The position numbers and the translations under genes were made by a program. DNA of 64,000 nt from Halobaculum litoreum (GTDB lineage Archaea; Halobacteriota; Halobacteria; Halobacteriales; Haloferacaceae): positions 496,001 through 560,000 of the forward strand of contig NZ_CP126156.1 of the NCBI RefSeq assembly GCF_030127125.1, written 5' to 3'. Shown here piece by piece: positions 35,907-44,643 of this stretch. Positions within the stretch are counted from its first letter, which is position 1. Every line of letters starts with the position of its first letter. Under the pieces are notes generated by a model. It was given only the letters and a program-made list of their open reading frames with translations, did no database searches and was not told the DNA's origin.

Positions 35907-36392
35907 GTGAGCCTGTTCGAACGCATCGCCGACGCGTTCCGCGAGCCGGACGCCCGCGCGCCGTCCACGGAGGCCGCCGTGACTGACGACGACGCCGGCC
36001 CGGGCGAGGAGTCGGCCGGTGAGGACCCCGCGGAGCCGGCCGCCGACGACCTGACCGACGCGGTCGTGGCCGTCTGCCAGCGCGCGCCCGAGGGGATCCG
36101 GACGTACACCATCGAGGTGACCGCAGAGGGCGGCGAGATCGTGGAGGTCGCGCCCGGCCTCCTCGAGGCGCACTTCGAGGTCGTCGACGGCGGCGTGGGC
36201 GCCGACCGCGTCACCGTCCGCGCGGTCGACTTCCGCGGCGAGGCCCGCCGCGTCGAGGCGGAGACCCTCGTCGGCGTGCGCCTCGCGGACCCCGTCCCGA
36301 TGGCGGACGTGCGGATGCGCCTCGTCGCCGCCGAGGACCACGACGGCGACACGCTGCCGTCGGAGTGGTTCCGGATCGCGTCCGTCGAGTAG
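35907..36392 (+). CDS. Conserved haloarchaeal hypothetical protein
   Basis: 161 residues from GTG 35907 (SLFERIADAFREPDARA). An acidic linker of 30 residues follows, then a compact alpha/beta part: VVAVCQRAPEGIRTYTIEVT, EGGEIVEVAPGLLEAHFEV, VTVRAVDFRGEARRVEAETL. No catalytic motif or known domain is recognised. The GTG is preferred to a TTG at 35880, which would add nine arginine-rich residues. It follows the aminopeptidase gene by 54 bases on the same strand and may share its transcript. Confidence 0.55.
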   Translation: MSLFERIADAFREPDARAPSTEAAVTDDDAGPGEESAGEDPAEPAADDLTDAVVAVCQRAPEGIRTYTIEVTAEGGEIVEVAPGLLEAHFEVVDGGVGADRVTVRAVDFRGEARRVEAETLVGVRLADPVPMADVRMRLVAAEDHDGDTLPSEWFRIASVE

Positions 36393-36473
36393 GGCGCCTC
36401 GCCACCGGACCGACGGGCGCGCCCCGTCGCCCCGACCGACACGCTTTCGGTCGCGACACGGATAGCGGGTGCC

Positions 36474-37310
36474 ATGAAGCTGCTCGTCGTCGGCGCCGGC
36501 GAGATGGGTCGGTGGGCCGCGCGCACCCTCCGTCCCGTCGCCGACCGCGTCGCGCTGGCGGACACGAACCCGCAGGCCGCGATGGACGCCGCCGAGGCCG
36601 TCGTCGACGGGCGGGTCGTCCCGGTCGACACCGACGAGCCGTTCGACTGCGTCGTCCTCGCGGTGCCCATCCCGGCGGTCGCCGACGCGGTCGCGGGCTA
36701 CGCCGCCAACGCGGCCGACGGCGCGCTCGTCGACGTCTCCGGCGTGATGGGCGCGCCGCTGGCCGCGATGGCCGAGCACGCCCGCGACGAGTACGCCAGT
36801 TTCCACCCGCTGTTCGCCCCGCCGCGCGGCCCCGGCCGGATCGCGTACGTCCCCGGCGAGGCCGGGCCGGTCGTCGAGGCGGTCGCCGACCGCTTTCGCG
36901 CCGTGGACAACGAGGTGTTCGAGACGACCGCCGCCGAGCACGACGACGCCATGGGGAAGGTCCAGACGGGCGCCCACGCCGCCGTGTTGGCGTACGCGCT
37001 CGCCGCCGGCGACGTCGACGACCGCTTCCACACGCCGGTCTCGGAGCCCCTCGCGGAGCTGGCGCGCACCGTCACCGAGGGCGAACCGCGCGTGTACGCG
37101 GACATCCGGGAGGCGTTCGACGGGGCCGACGCCGTCGCCGAGGCCGCCCGGGCGCTCGCCGCCGCCGACCGCGAGGAGTTCGCCGCGCTGTTCGCCGCCG
37201 CCCGCGAGGCCGTCGACGGCGACTCGCGCGTCGCGGACGCCGCGGACGCCGGGGCCGGGACGGAGCCGACCGACGGCGGCCCCGACGCCGCCCCGGACGC
37301 CGACGACTGA
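36474..37310 (+). CDS. tyrA: Prephenate dehydrogenase
   Basis: A 278-residue NAD(P)-dependent enzyme of tyrosine synthesis (prephenate to 4-hydroxyphenylpyruvate). The Rossmann fingerprint is KLLVVGAGEMGRWAARTL, followed by DCVVLAVPIPAVADAV, LVDVSGVMGAPLAAMAEH and the family block YASFHPLFAPPRGPGRI containing the catalytic-site His and Pro. The later dimerisation domain is all-helical (ETTAAEHDDAMGKVQTGAHA). An acidic disordered C-terminus follows. ATG at 36474. In haloarchaea it belongs with the aroQ/aroA/aroC steps found elsewhere in this window. Confidence 0.93.
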   Translation: MKLLVVGAGEMGRWAARTLRPVADRVALADTNPQAAMDAAEAVVDGRVVPVDTDEPFDCVVLAVPIPAVADAVAGYAANAADGALVDVSGVMGAPLAAMAEHARDEYASFHPLFAPPRGPGRIAYVPGEAGPVVEAVADRFRAVDNEVFETTAAEHDDAMGKVQTGAHAAVLAYALAAGDVDDRFHTPVSEPLAELARTVTEGEPRVYADIREAFDGADAVAEAARALAAADREEFAALFAAAREAVDGDSRVADAADAGAGTEPTDGGPDAAPDADD

Positions 37311-37444
37311 CGCGGCGGATCGACGCGAGACAGAACCGTTACCCACGCCGACCGAGTAGCGCCGCGTATGACCCAGTCGCACGCCGCGCCCGGCGTCGAC
37401 CCCGCACGCGCCGCGCCGTCGCAGCCGCCGTCGGAGGTGGCGCC

Positions 37445-38872
37445 GTGAGCGTCGACCGCGAGGCGCTGCGCGACACCGCGAAGTACCTCCGCAACGCCCG
37501 CCCCGTCGACCCCGACGAGGTGTACGAGTACCTCCCGGACCGACCGCACCCGGCGGTCGTGCGCACCGCCCTCCGCGAGGAGGCGTTCGACCTCGGCCTG
37601 TTCGAGCGCGACGACGGCACGTTCGTCCCCGTCGACGACGAGCCGGTCGACCCGCCGGGATGGGCGCCGGAGGCGCTGCCCGCCGACCACGTCGAGACGG
37701 TCGAGGACCTCCTGTTCGAGCGGTACGGCCTCGACTGGCACGAGGGGGAGTCGGGCGACGCGCTCCGCGAGACGGTCGACCGGATGAAGGAGGACTACTA
37801 CCGCGGGCGCCGCGTCGAGTACGACGCCGACGCCGCCCTCGCGTACGCCGTCTACCACCAGCCGGACTTCTACGCCGCCGTCGGCTACGTGCTCGACCGT
37901 CTCGCCGACCGCGGCCTGCTCCCGCGTCGCCTCCGCGTGCTCGACGTGGGCGCCGGCACGGGCGGCCCCGCGCTCGCGCTCCACGACTACCTCCCCGACG
38001 ACGCGCTCGTCGACTACCACGCGCTCGAACCCAGCGCCAACGCCGACGTGCTCGACGAGGTGCTGGCCGACACCCGCCGGAACTTCCACACGACCGTCCA
38101 CCGAGAGACCGCAGAGGCGTTCGACCCCGACGACGCGGGCGCGGTGGACCTGCTCCTGTTCGGCAACGTCCTCTCGGAGCTGGCCGACCCGGAGGCGGTC
38201 GTCGACCGCTACCTCGACGCCGTCGCCGCCGACGGCTCGTGCGTGCTGCTCGCCCCCGCGGACCTGGAGACGTCGACCGGGATGCGCCGCGTCGAGCGCG
38301 CGCTCACGCCGCCCGACGGCGACACGAGCGTGTACGCGCCCGACCTCCGCCTGTGGCCCGGCGACGCGCCCGACGACCGCGGCTGGTCGTTCGAGGAGCG
38401 CCGCGACCTCGCGGTCCCGTCCTTCCAGCGGAAGCTCGACGAGGCGGCGACCCGCGCGTACGACGAGGAGCCCGGCACGTACGTCAACACGGACGTGAAG
38501 TTCTCGTGGGCGGTGCTCCGCCCGGACGGCGAGCGACGCCACCCCGTCGTCGCCGGCGCCGAGCGCCACCACCGCATGGCCGAGTCGGAGGCGCACGTCA
38601 CCGACCGCGTCAACCTCCTGTGTGTGAAGCTCTCGGCGAACCTCGCGCCCCACGACGACGCGAACCCGCTGTTCAAGGTGGGCGACGGCAGCGAGCGACT
38701 GGAGCACTACCTCGTGCTCACCGGGGAGTCCGTCCTCAACCGCGACCTCCGGGAGGCGCCGTACGGCGCGGTCCTCTCCGTGGAGAACGTGCTCGTGCTG
38801 TGGAACGACGACGAGGGCGCGTACAACCTCGTGGTCGACAAGGAGACCGTGGTCGACCTCGTGGCCGCCTGA
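37445..38872 (+). CDS. Rsm22-like ribosomal small subunit methyltransferase
   Basis: 475 residues from GTG 37445. After an N-terminal helical region with EAFDLGLFERDDGTFVPVDD, the SAM-binding fold is RRLRVLDVGAGTGGPALAL, DYHALEPSANADVLDEVL and VDLLLFGNVLSELADPEAV, with CVLLAPADLETSTGMRRVERAL. This order and spacing match mitochondrial/archaeal Rsm22-type methyltransferases that modify small-subunit rRNA or assist its assembly. The C-terminal 150 residues (YVNTDVKFSWAVLRPDG, CVKLSANLAPHDDANPLFK) are the OB-like part. The exact target base is not predictable. ATG alternatives upstream are absent; the spacing after tyrA suggests its own start region. Confidence 0.82.
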   Translation: MSVDREALRDTAKYLRNARPVDPDEVYEYLPDRPHPAVVRTALREEAFDLGLFERDDGTFVPVDDEPVDPPGWAPEALPADHVETVEDLLFERYGLDWHEGESGDALRETVDRMKEDYYRGRRVEYDADAALAYAVYHQPDFYAAVGYVLDRLADRGLLPRRLRVLDVGAGTGGPALALHDYLPDDALVDYHALEPSANADVLDEVLADTRRNFHTTVHRETAEAFDPDDAGAVDLLLFGNVLSELADPEAVVDRYLDAVAADGSCVLLAPADLETSTGMRRVERALTPPDGDTSVYAPDLRLWPGDAPDDRGWSFEERRDLAVPSFQRKLDEAATRAYDEEPGTYVNTDVKFSWAVLRPDGERRHPVVAGAERHHRMAESEAHVTDRVNLLCVKLSANLAPHDDANPLFKVGDGSERLEHYLVLTGESVLNRDLREAPYGAVLSVENVLVLWNDDEGAYNLVVDKETVVDLVAA

Positions 38873-38897
38873 GCGGGACCGAGCGCCGCCCCCCGGC

Positions 38898-40103
38898 TCA
38901 GGCCGGGCCGTACCGCGCCACGCCGACCCGCGCCGCCGCGACCGCGACGGCGCCGAGCACGACCACGACGCCGACCGCGAGGAACGACGTCGCGTCGGGG
39001 TTGCCGACGGCGAGCCGCGCGGCGACGTTCGCGGGGTTGACCGGCGACAGCGCCGCCAGTCCGAACAGCCCGAGGACGCCCAGCGAGTACACCGTCTGTG
39101 CGGCCCGCCGGTCCGGCGCCGTCAGCGCCAGCGCCGCGCCCAGCGCCGTCACCAGCGCCGCCAGTCCCGCGGTCAGCCCGAGGAGCGCGAGCACGCCGAC
39201 GGCGGTCGCGAGCGGGCCCCCGCCGGGCGCGATGGCGGTGCCGTTGACCGACAGCAGTCCCAGCCACAGCGCCGCCTGCACGGGGGCGAGCCCCGCGGCC
39301 GCGAGCAGCTTCCCCTCCACGATGTCGGTCATCGTGACGGGCGCCACCCGGAGCAGTTCGAGCGTCCCGCGCTCCAGTTCCTCGGTGAGCGAGTCGACCG
39401 TCACCGAGCCGGCGATGAACACCGGGAGGAACAGCAGGAGCGGGACGAGCACCGTGTAGGTGAAGCCGAAGTACGGCGACGCCCCGGCGCTCGGCGGGAG
39501 CGCGAGCGTCTCGGCGGTCAGCGACGCCGAGCGCTGGTCGCGCTCCAGCCGCTCGAACGCGCGCAGCGCCTCGCGGGCGCGCACCACGACCAGCGTCGTC
39601 GCGACGTTGCTGTCGGGGACGAGCACCCGTACCTCCACCCGTCCTTGTGTCGTCCCGGTCGCGAGCATCGCCGCGTCGACGCGCCCGTCGGCGAACGCGT
39701 CCGCGGCGGCCTGCCGGCTGCCGAACAGCCGCGCGTCCATCCCGTCGGTCCGGTCGACCGCCCGGGCGAGGTCCCCCGCGTCGTCGCCCGCGACGGCCGT
39801 CTCGACCGAGTAGCCCGCGGCCGACCCGGGGTCGTACAGCGAGACGAGGCCGACGACGAGGAACGACGAGAACGCCGCCACGAACAGCTGGATGAGCAGC
39901 GCGAGCACGATGGTCTTCTCCGCCCGCAGCGACGCCAACTCGCGTTTGGCGATGGTCCACCGCGGGTCGCGGCCGGTGCGGTCGCCCGCGGCGACCGTGC
40001 CCGGCACCGGGTTGGGCGCGTCCGCCGGGACGCCCGCCCCGCCGCCGTCGGTGTCGACGCGGCGGTCGCGGTCGCCGCCCTCGGCCCGCGCGTCGTCACC
40101 CAA
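38898..40103 (-). CDS. ABC-2-type transporter permease
   Basis: A 401-residue membrane protein of the ABC-2/NatB type. The first segment after an acidic N-terminus is RWTIAKRELASLRAEKTIVL, followed by a TM helix and a large extracytoplasmic loop (residues about 90-200). Five further TM helices, starting FTYTVLVPLLLFLPVFIAG, with SLTEELERGTLELLRVAPVT as the coupling helix, complete the family pattern. It is encoded downstream of, and overlapping by eight bases, the second permease gene (fused to a PrsW-like domain), with the ATPase gene further upstream. Together they form an exporter of unknown substrate, perhaps lipid-like or sodium. Confidence 0.88.
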   Translation of the reverse strand: MGDDARAEGGDRDRRVDTDGGGAGVPADAPNPVPGTVAAGDRTGRDPRWTIAKRELASLRAEKTIVLALLIQLFVAAFSSFLVVGLVSLYDPGSAAGYSVETAVAGDDAGDLARAVDRTDGMDARLFGSRQAAADAFADGRVDAAMLATGTTQGRVEVRVLVPDSNVATTLVVVRAREALRAFERLERDQRSASLTAETLALPPSAGASPYFGFTYTVLVPLLLFLPVFIAGSVTVDSLTEELERGTLELLRVAPVTMTDIVEGKLLAAAGLAPVQAALWLGLLSVNGTAIAPGGGPLATAVGVLALLGLTAGLAALVTALGAALALTAPDRRAAQTVYSLGVLGLFGLAALSPVNPANVAARLAVGNPDATSFLAVGVVVVLGAVAVAAARVGVARYGPA

Positions 40104-41898
40104 GGGCGCTCACCACCGTGAGGTCGTACGCGAAGTGGATCGCCATCGCGACCGCGAGCGTGAGGAGCCACGACCGGATCCCCCGTGTGGCACCGACCGC
40201 CGCGACGGCGGCGGTGACGACGTGGAGCACGAGCGGGAGCGCGAGCAGCGCCAGCCCGCCGAGCACGCCGATGTCGGCGCCCACGCCGGACGTGGCGAAC
40301 GCCGCCTCCCCGAGCGGGAGCGAGCCGAGGCCGACGATCTGGACGACGCCGGTCGCCTTCTCGGCGACGAAGAAGCCCGCGCCCGACAGCGCGCCCAACT
40401 TCAGCGCCGTCGGGAGGTCCGCCTCGAAGCGCGACCCGTGGAAGCCCGCGAACACCGCGACCCCCTTGGCGAACTCCTCGACGACGGCGACGACGACGAG
40501 CAGGCCGACGATCGCCGCCCCCTGCGGGAGCGCGAACAGCAGCGCCAGCGCGAGCAGTTCGGCGACGAACACGAACGGGAGCGACAGCGCCGCCAACAGC
40601 GCCACGTCGCTGGGGCGGTGGAGCCGCACCGCCAAAGCGTCGAGGAACTTCAGCGGCACCGCGCGCTGGGTGAACATGTCCTCCTCGCGGTACACGCCGA
40701 TGCCCAGCGCGAACAGCGTCCCCGCGACGAGGTAGAACGGCCCCGTGGAGAACAGGTACTCGCCGATCGACACCGCCTCCCCCTGCAGGTCGCGGACGAC
40801 GAGGGTGAGCGGCGAGATGAGCGCCACCGGCGTCACCGTCGCGAAGATGGCCGGGACGAACGCGTACGTCGTCAGCGCGACCGAGACGGTGACCGTCACG
40901 AAGGTGAGCTCCTTGAACGAGCGCGCGAACATCGCGCCGACGAACGTCGCCGCGAGGAACACCAGCGCGATGGGGAACACCGCCGCGACCGACAGCGGGC
41001 CGCCCCCGCCGCCGGAGGCGACCGAGACGCCGGCGGCGATCACCGCCGTCGCCGCGAGCGCGACCCCCGCGTACGGGAGCGTCTTCCCGGCGACGATGTC
41101 GGTCTTCGACAGCGGCGCGACGAGGAGCAGCTCGCCGCGGCGGTTGATCCGCTCGTTGAGGATCGTGGAGCCGTACGCTTGGATGACGAAGTTCATCGGG
41201 ACGAGGAACGCGAACGCGAGCACGAGCGACGAGAAGGGGAACGGCGGCGCGATCTCCGCGGGCGACCCCGTCGGCTGCCCGCCGAACAGCGGCCCCGCGG
41301 CGCCCCCGAAGTCCGGGACGCCGAGCGCGCCGTCGCCGGAGCCGCCCCCGCCCGCGGCGTCGCCGCCGCCCGCGCCTGTGTCGGCGTCTCCCGACCCGCC
41401 GGCCCCGCCTCCCGCGTCGCCCGCGGCACCCGCCCCGACCGCGCCGTCGCTCGCGCCGACGCGCTCGCTGGCGCGCTCGACGTAGCTGAGGGTGACGCCG
41501 ACCGGGAACGCCGCCGACTGGTTCGCTTCGGCCGCGAGCAGCCGCCCGTTGTGGCGTTCGACGGCCGACCGGAACGCCGCGAGCGCGGCCTCGCCCTTCG
41601 GGGTGTCGGCGACCGAGACGCTCGCCTCGCGGTCGCTCGGGTCGCGGTCGTCGACGTACACGTCGGCGCCGGGCGCGCCGACCGGCACCGGTTCCAGCGG
41701 CGTCGACTGCGCGACCGGCTCGTGGTAGGGGCTGTCCGGGCTCACCGCGACGGCGTAGATGTCCTCGTCGAGCGCGACGCCCCCCGCGAGGAGGCCGCCG
41801 GCGACGACGCCGAGGGTGAGCAGGAGCGCGACGGCGCCCAACACCGCCGTTCGGCGGTCGACGGTCCCCGTCGTCCGGGACACCTCCCACCGCGCCAC
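40096..41898 (-). CDS. ABC-2 permease fused to PrsW/CPBP-like intramembrane protease
   Basis: A 600-residue two-part membrane protein. The first 390 residues are an ABC-2 permease: one TM helix, a large extracytoplasmic loop with a Gly/Ala-rich low-complexity stretch, then NERINRRGELLLVAPLSKTD (coupling helix) and five TM helices. The last 200 residues are a membrane-embedded protease-like domain. It has the motifs of PrsW/CPBP proteins: E474-E475 in VVEEFAKG, F-x3-E with E513 in GFFVAEKATG, and H588-x3-D592 in AIHFAYDL. This fusion is not a familiar arrangement. The domain may release or process a substrate or the neighbouring subunit; activity is inferred from motif conservation only. It overlaps the downstream permease gene. 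Confidence 0.82.
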   Translation of the reverse strand: MARWEVSRTTGTVDRRTAVLGAVALLLTLGVVAGGLLAGGVALDEDIYAVAVSPDSPYHEPVAQSTPLEPVPVGAPGADVYVDDRDPSDREASVSVADTPKGEAALAAFRSAVERHNGRLLAAEANQSAAFPVGVTLSYVERASERVGASDGAVGAGAAGDAGGGAGGSGDADTGAGGGDAAGGGGSGDGALGVPDFGGAAGPLFGGQPTGSPAEIAPPFPFSSLVLAFAFLVPMNFVIQAYGSTILNERINRRGELLLVAPLSKTDIVAGKTLPYAGVALAATAVIAAGVSVASGGGGGPLSVAAVFPIALVFLAATFVGAMFARSFKELTFVTVTVSVALTTYAFVPAIFATVTPVALISPLTLVVRDLQGEAVSIGEYLFSTGPFYLVAGTLFALGIGVYREEDMFTQRAVPLKFLDALAVRLHRPSDVALLAALSLPFVFVAELLALALLFALPQGAAIVGLLVVVAVVEEFAKGVAVFAGFHGSRFEADLPTALKLGALSGAGFFVAEKATGVVQIVGLGSLPLGEAAFATSGVGADIGVLGGLALLALPLVLHVVTAAVAAVGATRGIRSWLLTLAVAMAIHFAYDLTVVSALG

Positions 41899-41923
41899 CC
41901 GGAGCAGCTTCCGGGGGAGAGCC

Positions 41924-42903
41924 TCACGGCTCGCGTCCCCCGCCGTCGGTCGTCGCCTCCGGGGGCGACTCGCGGTCGCGGTCGTCGTCCGAGGCGCGCG
42001 CGCCGTCGGCGCCCGGGTCGACTCGCCGGCTCCCGGGCATCGGCTGGCCGGCGACGTCGAGGAAGATCTCCTCGAGCGTCGACTCGCGCGTCCGGATGTC
42101 GACGACCTCGCCGCCGGCGGCGTCGGCGGCCGCGCGCAGCTCCTCGACGGCGGCCATCGAGTCGACGACCGTGCGGTGGCGGTCGCCGTCCGGCTCGCTC
42201 CCCTCGACGGGCACCGTCGTGAACACCCGGTAGCTCGTCTCGCCGTGCTCGGCGCGGATCTCCTCGACGGTGCCGCGGGCGACGATGCGCCCCTCGTTCA
42301 TGATGACGACGCGGTCACACACCGACTCGACGTGGTAGAGGTTGTGCGCGGAGAACAGCACCGTCTTGCCCGCGTCGGCGAGCGCGCGGACGTACTCCAG
42401 CACGTAGTTCGTCGTGAGGGGGTCGAGCCCCGACGCCGGCTCGTCGTAGATGAGCACGTCCGGGTCGTTGACGAGCGAGCGCGCGATGGCGACCTTCCGC
42501 TTCATCCCCTTCGACACGTCGCCGAGGCGACGGTCGCGGTGTTCCAGTTCCAGATCGTCGAGCGCGGTCTCGATCCGCCGATTCGCCGTCTCGCGGGGCA
42601 CCTCGTACAGGTCGGCGAAGAAGCGGAGGTAGCTCCGCGCGGTCATGTCCTCGTACAGCGGCGACTCCTCCGGGAGGAACCCCAACGCGGTGCGTGTCTC
42701 CGGGTCGCCGGCGGGCGCGCCCGCCACCTCGACCGTGCCGGCGGTCGGCTCGATGAGCCCCGCCAGCGTCTTCAGCGTCGTCGTCTTGCCCGCCCCGTTC
42801 GGGCCGACGACGCCGAAGATCTCCCCGGCTCCACGTCGAAGGTACTCCCGTGCACGGCGACGAAGTCGCCGTACACCTTCCGCAGGCCGTCGACGGTTAT
42901 CAC
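41924..42903 (-). CDS. ABC transporter ATP-binding protein (one frameshift)
   Basis: 326 residues after restoring one G near 42824, between FDVEPG and EIFGVVGPNGAG. Walker A GPNGAGKTTT, signature DVSKGMKRKVAIARSL, Walker B VLIYDEPASGLDP and the H-loop region VLFSAHNLYHVESVCDR are all intact. The C-terminal 100 residues are the extension typical of NatA/multidrug-type ABC-2 ATPases, plus an acidic tail. The start is GTG 42903 reading VITVDGLRKVYGDF. It lies 25 bases before the permease gene and completes a three-gene exporter operon. Confidence 0.9.
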
Positions 42904-43019
42904 ACCTCCCGGTTCGGTCGGGCCGATATAGGCCCGTCGCCGCGGCTATCGGCGGTGAGAACGATCCGCCGGCGGCGACACCCCCGACATCGCCGCCCGG
43001 TCCGCGCCCGCCGCCGGCG

Positions 43020-43214
43020 TCACTCGTGTGGCGGGTACTCGACGTAGCCGAACGTGGTGAACCGCTCCGGCTTCGACTCCGTCGACCCGTCCCGCGCGGT
43101 GTAGCGATCCGCCGGCGAGGCGCCGGCCGTCCCCCGCTCCGTCCCCGCCCACGCGTCCACGACGCCGCTCGCCATCGCCCCGCTGTAGGAGTCGACGGTC
43201 GTCTGCTGTCCCAT
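43020..43214 (-). CDS. Small haloarchaeal protein of unknown function
   Basis: A 64-residue polar, acidic protein: MGQQTTVDSYSGAMASGVVD at the start, then SPADRYTARDGSTESKPERF and FTTFGYVEYPPHE at the end. No TM segment or cysteine. It has AT-rich upstream DNA with AATAAGT about 27 bases before the ATG on its strand, arguing that it is expressed. I do not recognise a family. It lies upstream of the ABC exporter in the same direction with a 116-base gap. Confidence 0.5.
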   Translation of the reverse strand: MGQQTTVDSYSGAMASGVVDAWAGTERGTAGASPADRYTARDGSTESKPERFTTFGYVEYPPHE

Positions 43215-43761
43215 ACCGGATCCATCAACCTCGGCACACTTATTCGTTTCTGTCGATTACTCGCGTTCGAGTAAAGATTTCTACCGAGCGCTATCGAGCG
43301 CTCCCTTCCCCGACGGACGGACGCGTCGCTGTGGGGGGCGTCGTGGTGTCGCGCGGCGGCCCCGCCGGCCGAGCCGACGGCTGGCGGACAGTCCTGATCG
43401 GAGAACGCGTCGTCGTCGCGGAGTTACTCGTCGCCGCCGTCGGTTCGCGGGTCGGGTTTCTCGTTGCCTCGCTCCCACACTCGGTCCGCCGAGGCTCCGT
43501 TCGGTGCTGTGTGGCTGACCTCTCGCATCGTTCGTTCTGCCATCGTGACACACACCAGCACGCGGAGGTATTTCAGCGTTGCATGAATCTCCCTTAGACA
43601 CACGATACCATATTAACATCATTATACACGCCGCCACCCCCGCTCGACGCCCGTCCACTTCCGCGGCGAGACGGCCGCCGGGATCGGACGCGCGGGCGGG
43701 GCGGCGCCTCGGACGGCGCGCGGGGGCAAGGGTAATGCACGGGGGGCCGGACCACCGGCGT
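43215..43761. other. Intergenic region upstream of carbonic anhydrase
   Basis: 547 bases. A promoter for the small minus-strand gene occupies the left end (AT-rich 43226-43260). An AT-rich block ATATTAACATCATTATACAC at about 43609-43628 could be the promoter of the carbonic anhydrase gene, leaving a long leader of about 110 bases. Two overlapping open frames between 43291 and 43597 have random-looking arginine/threonine-rich translations and no support. No RNA gene is visible. Confidence 0.4.
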
Positions 43762-44442
43762 ATGGATCGGACTGTCACCGAGTTACTCCGGGCCAACGAG
43801 GGCCACGCCAGGGAGTTCGCCTCCCGGTTCGACGCCGTTCAGGAGGCCCAACACCCCGAGGCCGTGACGGTCTGTTGCTCGGACTCGCGGGTGTTACAGG
43901 ACCACGTCTTCGACAACCACACGCCGGGCCGGCTGTTCACCTGCGGCAACATCGGCAACCGCGTCGTCCAACGCACCGCGGTCGGCGACACCGTGTCGGG
44001 CGACGTGTTGTACCCGCTGGAACACACCGGCACCCGCGTGGCCGTCGTCGTCGGCCACACGGGGTGTGGCGCCGTCACGGCGACGTACGCCGCGCTGACC
44101 GACGGGCTCTCCGAGCCGCCCGGGATCGAGCACTGTCTCGACCTGCTCGGCCCCCACCTCGAGCCGGGGGTCGACATGCTCCCCGACGGCCTCGACGAGG
44201 CCGACGCCGTGAACCGGCTCGTCGAGTACAACGTCGACCGACAGGTGGGCGTCCTCCTCGACAGCGACGACGTTCCCGACGACACCGACGTCGTGGGCGT
44301 CGTGTACGACTTCCAGGACGTGTACGGCGGCGAACGCGGCGAGGTCCACGTCGTCAACGTGGACGGCGAGCGGGACGTGGCGACGCTTCGGGACGCCCAC
44401 CCCGCCGTCGCCGACCGGATCCGGCGGCTCTGGGAGTACTGA
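43762..44442 (+). CDS. Beta-class carbonic anhydrase
   Basis: A 226-residue zinc enzyme that interconverts CO2 and bicarbonate. The zinc ligands and active-site dyad are C39-x-D41-x-R43 in VTVCCSDSRVLQDHV, then H99 and C102 in VGHTGCGAV. GRLFTCGNIGNRV and GDVLYPLEHTGTRVAVVV are further family blocks. The ATG at 43762 gives MDRTVTELLRANEGHAREFA; another ATG 27 bases upstream (MHGGPDHRR) is less likely. The upstream leader is long and AT-rich. It is followed without gap by an open frame of uncertain reality. Confidence 0.95.
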   Translation: MDRTVTELLRANEGHAREFASRFDAVQEAQHPEAVTVCCSDSRVLQDHVFDNHTPGRLFTCGNIGNRVVQRTAVGDTVSGDVLYPLEHTGTRVAVVVGHTGCGAVTATYAALTDGLSEPPGIEHCLDLLGPHLEPGVDMLPDGLDEADAVNRLVEYNVDRQVGVLLDSDDVPDDTDVVGVVYDFQDVYGGERGEVHVVNVDGERDVATLRDAHPAVADRIRRLWEY

Positions 44443-44640
44443 TGGCCGACGGCCCCCTGCTCGCCGGGCGGACCGACTGGATGAGCGCCGACGGGGCGGC
44501 CGTCCTCGCGCGCCGCCCCGTGTTCTACGGCCGTTGCGACCGGCACTCGGCGGTGCACGGCCACCGGGCGCTCGTCCGGTCGCTCCGGCCGTTCGACGAC
44601 CACCCCGACGCCGACCGGATCGTCGCCGGGGCCGACGACC
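44442..44640 (+). CDS. Uncertain small gene coupled to carbonic anhydrase
   Basis: An ATG at 44442 overlaps the carbonic anhydrase stop (TGATG) and opens MADGPLLAGRTDWMSADGAA, then RRPVFYGRCDRHSAVHGHRA and FDDHPDADRIVAGADDR. These about 66 residues look protein-like (acidic, with Cys/His), but the frame then runs without a stop far into the opposite-strand luciferase-domain gene, where its translation becomes arginine-rich noise. No stop is seen near 44640 in a shifted frame either. The end given is where the plausible sequence stops, not a codon. It may be a short gene broken by an undetected indel. Confidence 0.25.
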
Positions 44641-44643
44641 GAC

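Noticed and set aside
43291-43597. Two overlapping open frames (one per strand) upstream of carbonic anhydrase
   Set aside because: Low-complexity Arg/Thr/Ser translations, no start context, mutual overlap; noncoding is simpler.
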